From Combretum micranthum (Eukaryota > Streptophyta > Magnoliopsida > Myrtales > Combretaceae), in the NCBI GenBank assembly GCA_024138025.1, contig JAMXBD010000114.1:930001-994000 (forward strand): a DNA stretch of 64,000 bases. The letters are read 5' to 3'. Made by a program: the position numbers and the translations under genes. The notes under the pieces were generated by a model. That model did not search any database, was not told the origin of the DNA, and was given only the letters and a program-made list of their open reading frames with translations. Positions 47,993-58,908 of the stretch are shown one piece after another. Every line of letters begins with the position of its first letter. Positions within the stretch are counted from its first letter, which is position 1.

Positions 47993-48563
47993 TGGTATCA
48001 GAGCCTCCCTGAGTCAAAAAAAAAAAATGTCGAATGCTTTGGATACTTTGGTCGTCTTTTCGAAGGAATTTCTTTATTGATACCGCCACGCTAGGAAGGA
48101 AGAACATCGTCTAATTGGAGGATCTGGAGCTCGCGACGACACGCACCATCAGAAGCTTCGCGACGTTCTTCACGCGCCGGCACGTGAGGGCGCATGCAGT
48201 GACCGTTTCACCTCCGACTTCGTCGATTTGTCTCACCTGGGGTTATACAACCTAGGTTTGTGATTTCTTTCCTCTTTACACTATTGGGTGTTAGATTTCG
48301 TGTGATATTAGTGTTCGGTGGATTCGGTGGATTTTGTTTAATTTGGTGGACTGAGGGATTTCGTTTGGTTCGTTGATTTTTTGTTTGATTCGGTGGTTAT
48401 TTATATTGTTGGATTTGGGATTTCGTTTGGTTCGTTGATTTTTTGGTTTGATTCGGTGGTTATTTGTACTGTTGGATTTTGTTTGGCACGATAGGGTTTG
48501 ACGTGTTTGGCCATCAGTAATTTTGTTATATAGATTTTTTTGTTTGAATTTGGTGTCGAAAGT

Positions 48564-51500
48564 ATGAGTGAAATAACAGATACAAAATCTGTTGTTATGA
48601 CTGATGTGGTTCCGGTGATTTCAAAGATAACGGAACATAAGCTCAATGGATCTAATTATATGGATTAGAGTAAAACTATGAGGCTTTATTTGCGAAGTAT
48701 TGATAAGGATGATCATTTGACTAGTGATCCACCCTTAGATGAGAGTTTGAAGCAAACCTGGTTAAGGGAAGATGCTCGATTATTCTTGCAAATACGTAAT
48801 TCCATTGGTAGTGAGATAATTGGATTAATTAATCATTGTGAGTTTGTTAAAGAACTAATGGAATACCTGGAATTTTTGTATTCTGGAAGAGGGAATGTTT
48901 CCCGTATTTACGAGGTTTGCAAGGCCTTTTATCGTGCTGAAAAACATGATAGATCCCTGACCAAGTACTTTATGGATTTTAAGAAAGTTTATGAGGAGCT
49001 TAATATGTTGTTACCCTTCAGTCCTGAGTGAAAGTTTAACAACTCAAAGGGAGCAAATGGCTGTAATGAGTTCTAGCTGGTCTTCCACCTGAGTTTGAAA
49101 CTGCCAAATCTCATATTCTCTCTGGCTCTTCGATATCATCCTTGCAAGATACTTTTAGTAGGATTCTTCGTACAGAAAATCCTCAACCTGTTCACTCTAA
49201 TAGTGCTCTTGTAAGTCGTCATTATGAACAGGAATCTGGAAGACAGCAATTCAGGAATAGTAGTAGGGGAATTGATATCGGAGACAAAGTTATGGAACTG
49301 TGGTGTCACTATTGTCATAAACCGGGCATATGAAGCGTGATTGTAGAAAATTGCAATATAAGAATAAGGGATTTCGATCAACACATGTTGCCTCTTCAGG
49401 TGATGCATCTGAAAAATCCATTATGGTTTCTGCAGACGAATTTGCTAAGTTTTCACAGTATCAAGAATCATTGAAGTCTTCATCTGCTCCCATTACTGCC
49501 ATCGCTGAGTCAGGTAAACCAAACGCGTGTCTTGTTTCTTCATCCTCAAAATGGGTCATTGATTCTGGTGCCACAGATCATATGACAGGTAATTCCAGCC
49601 TGTTATTTACTTTTCAATCTCAAAACCCATACTCTCCAATTACTTTAGCTAACGGTTCAACATCTCATGTTCTTGATTGGCACTGCTAATCCAACACCAT
49701 CATTCAATTGGCATCTGTTTTAAACTTGCCTGATTTGTCTTTAACTTAATTTCTGTTAGTAAACTCACCCGTTCACTTAACTGTTGCATCTCATTTTTCC
49801 TAACTATTGTCTTTTCCAGGATCTTATGAGGAGAAGATTATTGGTAAAGGACATGAATCTGGGGGTCTGTACATTCTAGACACAAGGTTTCAAAGCCTGC
49901 CTGCTCTGGAGTTGTAACCCCATTTGAAGCTCATTGTCGCTTGGTCATCCATCTCTTTCTTTGCTGAAGAAACTTTGTCCTCAGTTTCATAATCTAGTCT
50001 TTACAGTGTGAGTCTTGTCAATATGCGAACATCATCGCATTAGTTTGAGTCCTAAGTCAATAAACGAGCACATGCTCCTTTTGAGTTAGTTTCATTCAAT
50101 TGTGGGGTCCTTGTCCAGTGACATCTAAAACCGATTTAAATATTTTGTCATTTTGTGGATGATTACTCTCGTATGACCTGGTTATATTTCATGAAGAATC
50201 GTTCAGAGTTGTTCACTCATTTTTGTCATTTTTGCTCTCTGAAATTAAGACACAATTTCATACCTCAATTCAATTTTGCGAAGTGATAATGTCAAAGAAT
50301 ACTTATCCAAATCCTTTCAATCTTACATGGTTAAATGGTATTATTCACCAGACTTTATGTATATACACCATCTCAAAATGGGATTGCTGAGAGAAAGAAT
50401 AGCATCTACTAGAACTGCTAGGGCTCTATTGTTTCAATGAATGTTCCCAACACTTTTGGGCTGATGCAGTATCTACTGCTTGTTTTTAATTAATCGCATG
50501 CCTTCGGTTGTTCTGGTAGTGAAACTCCTTATCATACACTTTTCCCGAATAAAACTTTATTTTCCATTGAACCGAAAATATTTGGTTGTACTTGTTTTTA
50601 TTCAGGATGTGCGTCCTCAAGTTACTAAACTTGATCCTAAGTCATTGAAATGTATCTTCCTTGGGTATTCTCGTGTTCAAAAAGGATACAGATGCTATTG
50701 TGCTACTCTTGATAAGTACTTTGTATCAATTGATGTCACGTTTTTTGAAGATATCCCCTTTTCTCCATCTTCTAGTAATATAGGTCATGGGGAGGAGGAG
50801 GATGATTTGTTAATTTATACGGTTACATCTACTATTCCACCTGTTGTTTCCACTTCTAAACCTCCTCTTCAGGCCTATTCTCGCAGACCCCGTACTTCTG
50901 AGTTAGCTCCTGATGCATGTCCTAAACCAATTCCCTCGTCATCTGATCCAGTCTCTAAGGATGATCTTCCCATTGCTCTTCGTAAAGGTAAACGACAATG
51001 TACTCACCCTATTTCATCTTTTGTGTCATATGATCATTTGTCACCTTCTTCTTGTTCCTTTATAGCATCTCTTGACTCTATCTCTATTCCCAAGACTATT
51101 CATGAAGCTCTATCCCATTCAGGATGGCGTAATGCGATGATAGAGGAGATGAATGCTTTAGACAAAAATGATACATGGGATTTGGTAACTTTACCTGCAG
51201 GAAAGAAGGCTATTGGTTGTAAATGGGTTTTCACCCTTAAAGTAAATCCTGATGGATCAATTGACCGATTGAAAGCTCGTCTAGTTGCTAAAGGATATGC
51301 TCAGACTTATGGAATAGATTATTCTGACACTTTTTCTCCTGTTGCTAAGTTAACATCTGTCAGATTATGTATTTCCATGGCAGCAGTGCACAACTGGCCT
51401 CTGCATCAACTTGATATCAAAAATGCTTTTCTACATGGAGATTTGCAAGAGGAAGTGTATATGGAGCAACCTCCTGGATTTGTTGCTCAGGGGGAGTCAG

Positions 51501-52617
51501 GCAAGGTTTGTCATCTTCGAAAATCTTTATATGGCTTGAAGCAGAGTCCTCGTGCTTGGTTTGGAAAATTTAGCCAAGCAATTGAGAAATTTGGGATGCA
51601 AAAGCAAATCTGATCATTCGGTTTTCTATAAACGATCTGCAGCTGGTAGTATTGTGTTAGTAGTATATGTGGATGACATTGTCATTACTGGTGATGATGC
51701 TACAGGAATTTCAGCTCTTAAATCTTTTCTTCACAGTCAATTTCAAACAAAGGATTTAGGAATGTTGAAATATTTTTTGGGTGTTGAGGTAATGAGGAGT
51801 AAGAAAGGGATTTTTCTATCCCAAAGGAAGTATGTACTTGATTTATTGTCTGAAACAGGAAAATTGGGTGCTAGACCTTGTAGTACACCAATGATTCCTA
51901 ATTTGCAGTTAACAAGAGAAGGTGAGTTATTTGAGGATCCTGAAAGTATAGAAGATTAGTTGGAAAATTAAATTATCTTACAGTGACTCGGCCAGATATT
52001 GCATATTCAGTTAGTGTAGTGAGTCAATATATGTCATCTCCAACTGTTGATCATTGGGCTGCTGTAAAGCAAATTTTGTGTTATTTGAAGGGAACTCCAG
52101 GGCGTGGTATTCTGTATAGCAATCATGGTCACACTAATATTGAGTGTTTTTCAGATGCTGATTGGGCAGGATCCAAGGAAGACAGGAGATCTACCTCTGG
52201 TTATTGTGTTTTTGTGGGTGGAAATTTGATTTCATGGAAAAGCAATAAGCAAAGTGTTGTGTCTAGATCAAGTGCAGAATCAGAATATAGAGTTATGGCA
52301 CAATCGGTGTGTGAAGTAATATGGATATACCAACTCTTGAATAAAATAGGCCTCAACACCTTGCTACCTGTAAGATTATAGTGCGATAACCAAGCCGCTC
52401 TTCATATTGCATCAAATCCAGTATTTCATGAGTGTACTAAACACATTGAGATTGATTGTCATTTTGTTCGTGAGAAAATTCAGCAAGGATTAATTTCTAT
52501 AGGATTTGTAAAGTCTGGAGAACAATTAGGAGATCTTTTTACAAAAGCTCAAAGTGGAATTCGAGTCAAATATCTTTGTAACAAGCTGGGCATGATTAAT
52601 ATCTATGCTCCAGCTTG
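48564..52617 (+). pseudogene. copia gag-pol pseudogene
   Basis: Gag starts at the ATG at 48564 (MSEITDTKSVV) and breaks at a TAG (48666-48668) where the family has Trp (NYMDWS). The zinc knuckle WCHYCHKPG near 49300 is followed by a frameshift into HMKRDCRKL. The protease motif VIDSGATDHMTG lies near 49555-49590. GAG-pre-integrase and integrase (49850-50480) carry many frameshifts. Reverse transcriptase runs from about 51100, with KARLVAKGYAQ, QLDIKNAFLHGDL and the catalytic YVDD near 51666; it is frameshifted within 51552-51613 and again near 51943. RNase H (about 51983-52610) shows TRPDIAYSV, DADWAGSKEDRRSTSGY and SRSSAESEYR, with a TAG at 52379 in place of Trp before CDNQAAL. This enzyme set would copy RNA to DNA and integrate it. 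This copy cannot. Confidence 0.9.
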
Positions 52618-52625
52618 AGGGGGAG

Positions 52626-52767
52626 TGTTATAAAATAGAAATTAATGTTGTAACTAATTATGTGTTAGGTAGGTGGGTAGGTAGAAATACTTCTCTATAT
52701 ATATTCTCACTGTACATAACATTTATATTTAATTATTTTATATCAATATACATTTTACATTTCTACA
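52626..52767 (+). repeat. 3' LTR of the copia element
   Basis: Starts TGTTATAAAATAG straight after the polypurine tract and ends TTCTACA. Confidence 0.93.
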
Positions 52768-53759
52768 GATCTGAACACCCTGATTTGGAAGCATGAAACA
52801 AAACTGAGTTCTCCATGACATCAAGTCATGAATTATTTTGTAGGGAAGAGTTACAAGAGGGAAGCACAAGGTAATGTGATTGGATTTGGAAGACTTTTAC
52901 CATGCCATGAATTCAGATTTTTTTTTTTTTTCTGCTTTTGTTTTCGTTGATTTTGAGAGTGATGCACAGTGGCTTGCTAACAAAAGACATGCTGGCTATA
53001 AGAGAATTGGGAACAGCACAAGCACAGACTGCCCTAGTTGCAAACTCAAGACTAATACTGCAACACAAATGCTCAAGGATTGTCACCCAACTTTTCAAAA
53101 CTCCCTTGACATACATTCAGGCATGTAGATAGAAGAAAATTTGCAAGCCAAGGAAAGTCCAAAGACCATGATGCTGCTCCTTTCCAATTGATCTCTGGAA
53201 ACATAGTAATAAATTTTGCCATGGATGTGATATATGGAATATAGGACTGGGCAGAGAAAGATTCTCAAGTGTTGGGGAACTTTGAGCCATCGACAGAAAG
53301 GCATAACAAGTTGCCAAGGTAATTTGGGCTCCTACATGGCTGAGGGGCACCAGCTGACAGTGATGGCACTTTTTCTGTCAACTAAGAGAGGCGGTGCAAG
53401 AGGTGTGGTACAAAATGAACAAGGCAATAGGGTTGTGGGATTTTAAGAAATTACGATGCTCCAAATGCAGTTGAAGCCAAAGCTTGGGTGTTTATTTGGA
53501 CCTTCACTTGGCCCTAATGAAAGAAACAAAACATAACTTTTGTCTATAATTTTAAGATTTTTCTACAAAGGAAAGTTAAACTTCTGTTTGGGCCAAATTG
53601 GGGCACATCCCACTAGATCATATTTGTAGACGAGGCTAAAGGCCCCTTTATTTGATGTTCTTTTTGACGTCCATTAAGTTCTTATGAATGGATTTATTGT
53701 TTCACTAAAAAGAAAAAGAAATGAATAAATAAGAAAAGAAAATGGAGAAAATAGAGTTA
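52768..53759. other. Spacer between two retrotransposons
   Basis: About 1 kb of more balanced composition with overlapping open frames on both strands (52880-53446). One plus frame reads ESDAQWLANKRHAGYKRIG, faintly reminiscent of a retroelement RNase H, but I cannot place it. No EMB8-like exon was found. Confidence 0.3.
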
Positions 53760-53802
53760 AAGTTGTTGGAAGAAAGGTTGACCAAATAAAGTGCAAGAAG
53801 AC

Positions 53803-53957
53803 AGTTATGATAATCACCAGATATTGTAATTAATGAAGTGTTTGCTAGAGATAGGTAGGAACATAGCTCTCTCTCTCTATATATATATATCCTCATTTGT
53901 ACATAAATATATATATATATAACAATACAATTATTCTAAATTTCCTATCAAATGTCA
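53803..53957 (+). repeat. 5' LTR of the nested copia
   Basis: Matches 56892-57030 apart from substitutions and extra CT and TA dinucleotides near 53866-53920. Confidence 0.9.
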
Positions 53958-54649
53958 TGAAATCAGAGCTTAGGAAATTCTGAAAATTAGGGTTTAGGTT
54001 AAAGAAACTTTCATCAACCCTAGCTACCTTAGTGAGTAGCGTTTGAATCCTCCACACACACCTCAAAGAGTGTTTGTGTTCCTTTTTTTTCCCCTCACTG
54101 CCCCCCAAGAGGAGAGATCACCGGCTTACATCTTACTCCAACAAGCTCCGGCGATCTTCTGACAAGTGCATAAGGATCACGCACCACTTAAAGGTCCGAC
54201 ACGCCTTCTGTTTTTTCCTCGCGTGCAGGTGCGTGAAACATCTTTTTGACCAGTTTTAAGTACTGGGTCTTCGTGGTACGGAGTCCTTCACTATTTTTTC
54301 ATCATTAGGATGAACCATCTTAAGATACGTGTCATTCGCTAAGGTTAAGGTTTCTAGCTTGGTTTGTTTCATTGCAGGAACATTTTTTTTTTTTTGTTTG
54401 GTGTTTCTCAGTTTCTGCATTTGTGGTTTTGAAAGCTCGTGTTTAGGTAAAGTGATTAAGGTGTTTGATTTTTGATAGTTAGTATTGGAAGTTTGATCTT
54501 TTGTTGGTTGCAATATACACCGTGTTTAGAAGTTTCATTTGGCTTCTCTTGTGCATTAGAATCAGTTTTTTATTTTAGCTCAGAGGAAGTAAATTTCTAG
54601 TTCATTTTGTTAGCTTAATGTGTTGAACAAGATGGCTGAAATATATCAC

Positions 54650-56880
54650 ATATTGTTGATATGGTTCCAGTGATAACTAAAATTAGAGAACATAAATTTA
54701 ATGAAAACAACTTTATTGCTTGGAGCGAAACTGTGTGGGTACATTTACAAAGTATTGAGAAAAATGATCGTCTTACTAATGATCCACCATCAGATGATAC
54801 TGGACAAGTATAGTTACAAGATGATACTCACATATTTTCACAGTTTAGAAATTCCATTGATAATGAGATCATTACTTTAGTTGATCACAATAAATATGTC
54901 AAAGAGCTTGTGGAATATTTGGAATTCATGTATCATGAAAAAGGGATTATTTCCTATATCTATGATATGTGTAAAAGTTCCTATCATGCTAAGCAGTAAG
55001 ATCAGTCTCTTACCACCTACCTAATGAATTTTAAGAAGATATATGAAGAATTAAATGTATTACTGTCATTTACTCCTGATGTAAAAGTTCAACAAACTCA
55101 AAGAGAACAACTGGCAATTATGAGTTTTTTGGCTAGACTTCATCCAGAGTATGATTCTGTCAAGCCTCAGATTCTCTGTAGCCCTAAGATTTCTTCTCTT
55201 CAGGAAGTCTTTACTTGGATTATTCACACAAATAAGCATCTAGATGTCACCCCCTCTCACACTACTAGTGCCCTTGTCAATCAAAGTACAAGTCGCAACT
55301 CCACCAATAGGAGAGGGGAAGATAGTACTCGAGGTCAGGATTCAATGGGAGTTGTGCGCTATTACTATCATGAGCCAAAACATACAAAGCATACTTGTAA
55401 GAAATTGCAAAATCGTAGCCAGAAGAAACAATCAGTACTCATTGAGTCCACTCCACACCTAAGTCTTCCTTTGAGAAGATAATTAGTGTTTTTCCTAATG
55501 AATATGCAAAGTTCTCTTAGTACCAAGAGGCATTGAAGACTTCATCCTGTCATGTATCTGCTGTTGCTGAGTTAGGTAAACCAAAAACGTGTATTCTTTC
55601 CTCATCTTCCAAATGGATCATTGATTCTAGTACTACGGATCATATGACAGGTGATTTGACCTCTTTTCCACTTATCCGGCTTATACAAGTCCTACAAATG
55701 TCATATTAACAGATGGTTCTAGGTCTTGTGTTTTTAGTTCTAACTTTATTAATCATACTCCATAGCTTTCCCTATCCTTAGTATTAAGCTTACCCCAATT
55801 TTCTTTTAATTTACTATCTATCAGTCAACTAATTCGTGCCTTGAATTATTGTATCTCATTTTTTCCTTATCATTGTCTATTTCAGAATCTTATGTCGAAG
55901 AAGATTATTCGTAAAAGATATGAAACGGGAGGTCTCTACCTTTTGGATAACCAAGTACCAAGATCTGTTGCATGCTCCAGTATTCTCACACCATTTGAAG
56001 TACACTGCTAATTGGACCATCATTCTTTATCTGTACTGAAGAAATTTTATCCTAAACTTACTAGTGTCTCTAGATTGGATTGTTGGTCATGTCAGTTTGT
56101 GAAACAGCATCAGTTGTCTTCTATTCCTAGAATCAATAAAAAGGCTAGAATGCCTTTTGAATTAGTTCATTTTGGCATAGAGGGACCTTATCCTACTATA
56201 TCTAAAACTGGTTTCAAATATTTTGTTTGTTTTGTAGATGATTACTTTCGCATGACTTGGCTTTATCTTATGAAAAAACGTTATGAGGAATTTTCTCATT
56301 TTATTGCCTTTTAAGCCAAAATCAAAACACATTTTAATACCCCTGTTCATACATTAAGAAGTGATAATGCCAAAGAATACTTTTCTCACTTGTTTCATAC
56401 ATACATAACTCAAAATAACATTTTTCACCAATCTTCATGTGTTGATACACCATCTCAAAATGGAGTGGTTAAAAGGAAAAATCAACATCTTCTTGATCGA
56501 CCACTAGGTATTATGTGTTTGTTGGAGGATATCTAGTATCTTGGAAGAGGAAGCAACAAAATGTGGTATCTCACTCAAGTGCAGAGTCAAAATACAGAGC
56601 CATTGCTCAATCAATAGGCGAGATAATATGGATTCATTAGCTCTTGACTAAAGATGGATTTAAGGTGTCATTATCTATAAAATTGTGGTATGATAATCAG
56701 GCAGCTCTTCACATTGCATCTATTGTCATTTCATTCATGAGAAGATACAACAAAACCTAATTTCCATAGGGCATGTCAAAACTGGAGAACAATTGGCAAA
56801 TATCATTACTAAAGCCTTAAATGGGGTTAGGAGTAATGATATTTGTAACAAATTGGGCATAATTAATATCTATGCTCCAA
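54650..56880 (+). pseudogene. copia gag-pol pseudogene with deleted reverse transcriptase
   Basis: Gag reads MVPVITKIREHKFN, NFIAWSETV, then a TAG at 54811 where the sister copy has Trp, and KKIYEELNVLLSFTPD near 55030-55080. The protease motif is IIDSSTTDHMTG near 55617-55652: the catalytic D-S-G has become D-S-S. The integrase region (55990-56510) keeps DCWSCQFVKQHQ, FVDDYFRMTWLY, LRSDNAKEY and TPSQNG with several stops. Near 56505 the frame jumps straight to RNase H wording (YYVFVGGYLVSWKRKQQ, SSAESKYRAIAQS), so about 1.6-1.7 kb, including the YVDD core, is gone. A TAG at 56638 replaces a Gln codon. It is not functional. Confidence 0.88.
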
Positions 56881-56891
56881 CTTGAGGGGAG

Positions 56892-57030
56892 TGTTATGAT
56901 AGTCACTAGATATTATAATTAATGAAGTGCTTGGTAGAGATAGGTAGGAACATAGTTCTATATATACCCTCATTTGCACATAACAAAATATATAACAATA
57001 CAATTATTCTCAATTTCCTATCAAATATCA
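56892..57030 (+). repeat. 3' LTR of the nested copia
   Basis: Preceded by the polypurine tract TTGAGGGGAG. Starts TGTTATGATAG and ends ATATCA. Confidence 0.92.
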
Positions 57031-57960
57031 AAGACATTTCCAAGACTAAATGTTACACTCTTCAAGGGCATTATGAATTGCTTGTATTGCCTTTTGAATT
57101 AATGATTGTGCCAGCAAACTCTTTAGCAACAATGAATGATTAGATTTGCTTATGCTTCCATAAGTTCAATTTTGAGTTTTCGATGAAATACATGTGTATG
57201 GTAAAGATTGAGATAGTTTTTTGGCTCATTTGAGATTCATTTTGATGACACTGAAGGTTAATTTAATTAACAAACACTGCTCTTAAGAGAAACAATGGTT
57301 AAGTATTTAAGCCATGTCATATCTACTCTTGGTGTTGCTACACCTATAGATGCATCGAAAGTTGAGAGTGTTTTGAAGTGGCCCATCCCAATCAGATAAC
57401 ACAGATCGCTTCACTTAATTACTTGCTGCCACAAGCTCATCAGAGATTTTGAGGAAAATAGCAAAGCAATAATTTGCTTAAGAAAGATGGATACAAATGG
57501 TTGTGTGCTGCAAAGCTAGCATTCCATTAGCTCCAAACTGCTTTATGGCTCATATCTAGGTTAAGCCTAATGTTGAGCAAGACTTTTCAATAATGCGTGA
57601 TGCATGTGGAAAAAGAATTGGAGGAGTGCTGATGCATGATGGTAAGCCACTGGCCTATTCTAATAATGCTGTGGAGGAAAAGACTAGCCAAGTCCACTTA
57701 TGAGAAAAAATTCATGGCTCTTGTTCTTTGTATTCAGCTTTGGCAAATCTATTCGCTTGGAAGGAAATTCAGTGTGAACAGATCAACGAAGTCTCCTATA
57801 CTTATTGCAGCAGCAAATAACACCAAATCAATGGTGTAGGTAATCCTAGTTACTTGATTACAACTTTGAAATTTAGTACAAAACTGTTCCACCAATTTTG
57901 ATGTGTCGTTGATGCACTAATTGATCGAACCAAGGAGTTATATTTGGTAGGAATTCTGGT

Positions 57961-58490
57961 CCAACATGGTTGGATCTGGAGGAGTGTAGTCAAAGGCAAA
58001 AGAGGAATTTGAAACACGCATGCCTAATATTGATTGAGATGAAAGGTGCAAAAAAGAGCGCACACCAGAGTAAATTGAGACACAAGATTCAGTTGGAATA
58101 TGCATAAATACTCAATAGACCACATCATATCCCCGCTAGTGTCTTTAAATTGAGTATCACATATTATATATAATCTAATATAATCTGACATGTATTATCC
58201 TTCGTTGAAAATATTTTTGAACCTTAGATTATAATTATAATTTAATTAGTAAATAATCACTAGTTTCAAAGATGATGATTAGCATAAAAATGTGTTTATT
58301 TTGTCTTTGCAATTTTACAAAGAAAAGGGTGATGTGCACAAAAGAGATTTTATAAGTAGATGAACAAAAGGCTTGTAAAAATGAAATAAAAGAGGCTGAT
58401 GATTCTAGATCACAAATAAACTAACTACAAAATACAGCACACATTAGATTTTGGGGACCAGCTTTACATCAGGTTAGATGACATAGAAAC
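57961..58490. other. Spacer, perhaps gypsy non-coding tail
   Basis: No gene is supported. It runs from the gypsy relic into the left LTR of the minus-strand gypsy element. Confidence 0.4.
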
Positions 58491-58884
58491 TGCAATGCGG
58501 AAGAATAAAAGAAATGGAACAAGCTGAATACAGCTACAAGACTTGACCGAATACAGCCAAAGTATAATAATTTGCTCACAAAATGGAGCAAACTATCGTA
58601 TTATAATTTTCCTTCTCTGTATTTGTTGTATTACATTGTGGTGTATATATAACCTGTAATACATGGATTGTTATAACAAATTTGATTCTCTAAAGATGCA
58701 AATCCTGTGCTACTCTGCCAGCTCATAGTTAGTTACAACTATTTTCTTATATCTTAATAATATGCTAATGGGCTGCAGTGACTCAACCTTTTTATTTAAA
58801 TCACATCTGCTACACTCCTTTGCTAGAGCCTAGCTGTACCAATAGATCCACTGCCCATCAGCCCAAGCCCATTATCCTCCAACA
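58491..58884 (-). repeat. 3' LTR of the gypsy element
   Basis: In element sense it starts TGTTGGAGGATAATGGGC and ends TTGCA. Identity with the other LTR continues 16 bases further right (58885-58900), so the TG start is not certain. Confidence 0.8.
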
Positions 58885-58908
58885 TAATCACTAAAGCTCT
58901 TGTCGTCT

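Larger units (their letters stand above)
47856..52767 (+). mobile_element. Ty1/copia retrotransposon, full-length but inactive
   Basis: The order is LTR (47856-47992), primer-binding site TGGTATCAGAGC (47993-48004), gag, protease, integrase, reverse transcriptase, RNase H, polypurine tract GAGGGGGAG (52617-52625) and LTR (52626-52767). The total is 4912 bp with very short LTRs of 137 and 142 bp. The flanks TGATT and GATCT do not form a clean 5-bp duplication. It lies upstream of the EMB8-like exons, in the opposite orientation. It belongs to the same family as the element at 53803. Confidence 0.93.
53803..57030 (+). mobile_element. Ty1/copia retrotransposon with internal deletion, nested in gypsy
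   Basis: It is flanked by a perfect 5-bp target duplication, AAGAC, at 53798-53802 and 57031-57035. The LTRs are 53803-53957 and 56892-57030; the 5' LTR begins AG in place of TG and has an expanded TA tract. The primer-binding site after the 5' LTR is decayed (TGAAATCAGAGC). The LTRs and gag resemble the element at 47856. A deletion removes nearly all of the reverse transcriptase. Confidence 0.92.
53760..57960 (+). mobile_element. Ty3/gypsy relic split by a copia insertion
   Basis: The gypsy reverse transcriptase reads across the copia insertion: the left side ends with a decayed QIK-QED motif just before 53803, and the right side from 57031 continues ISKTKCYTLQGHYELLVLPFEL, matching the family's [20 protein letters not shown] later segment (about 57180) reads FDEIHVYGKD, so the second catalytic Asp of FxDD is Glu. 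RNase H-like sequence (KPLAYSNNAV, STYEKKFMALVLCIQLWQIYSLGRKF) lies at 57640-57780. Frames are broken throughout. No LTRs could be set. Confidence 0.7.
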
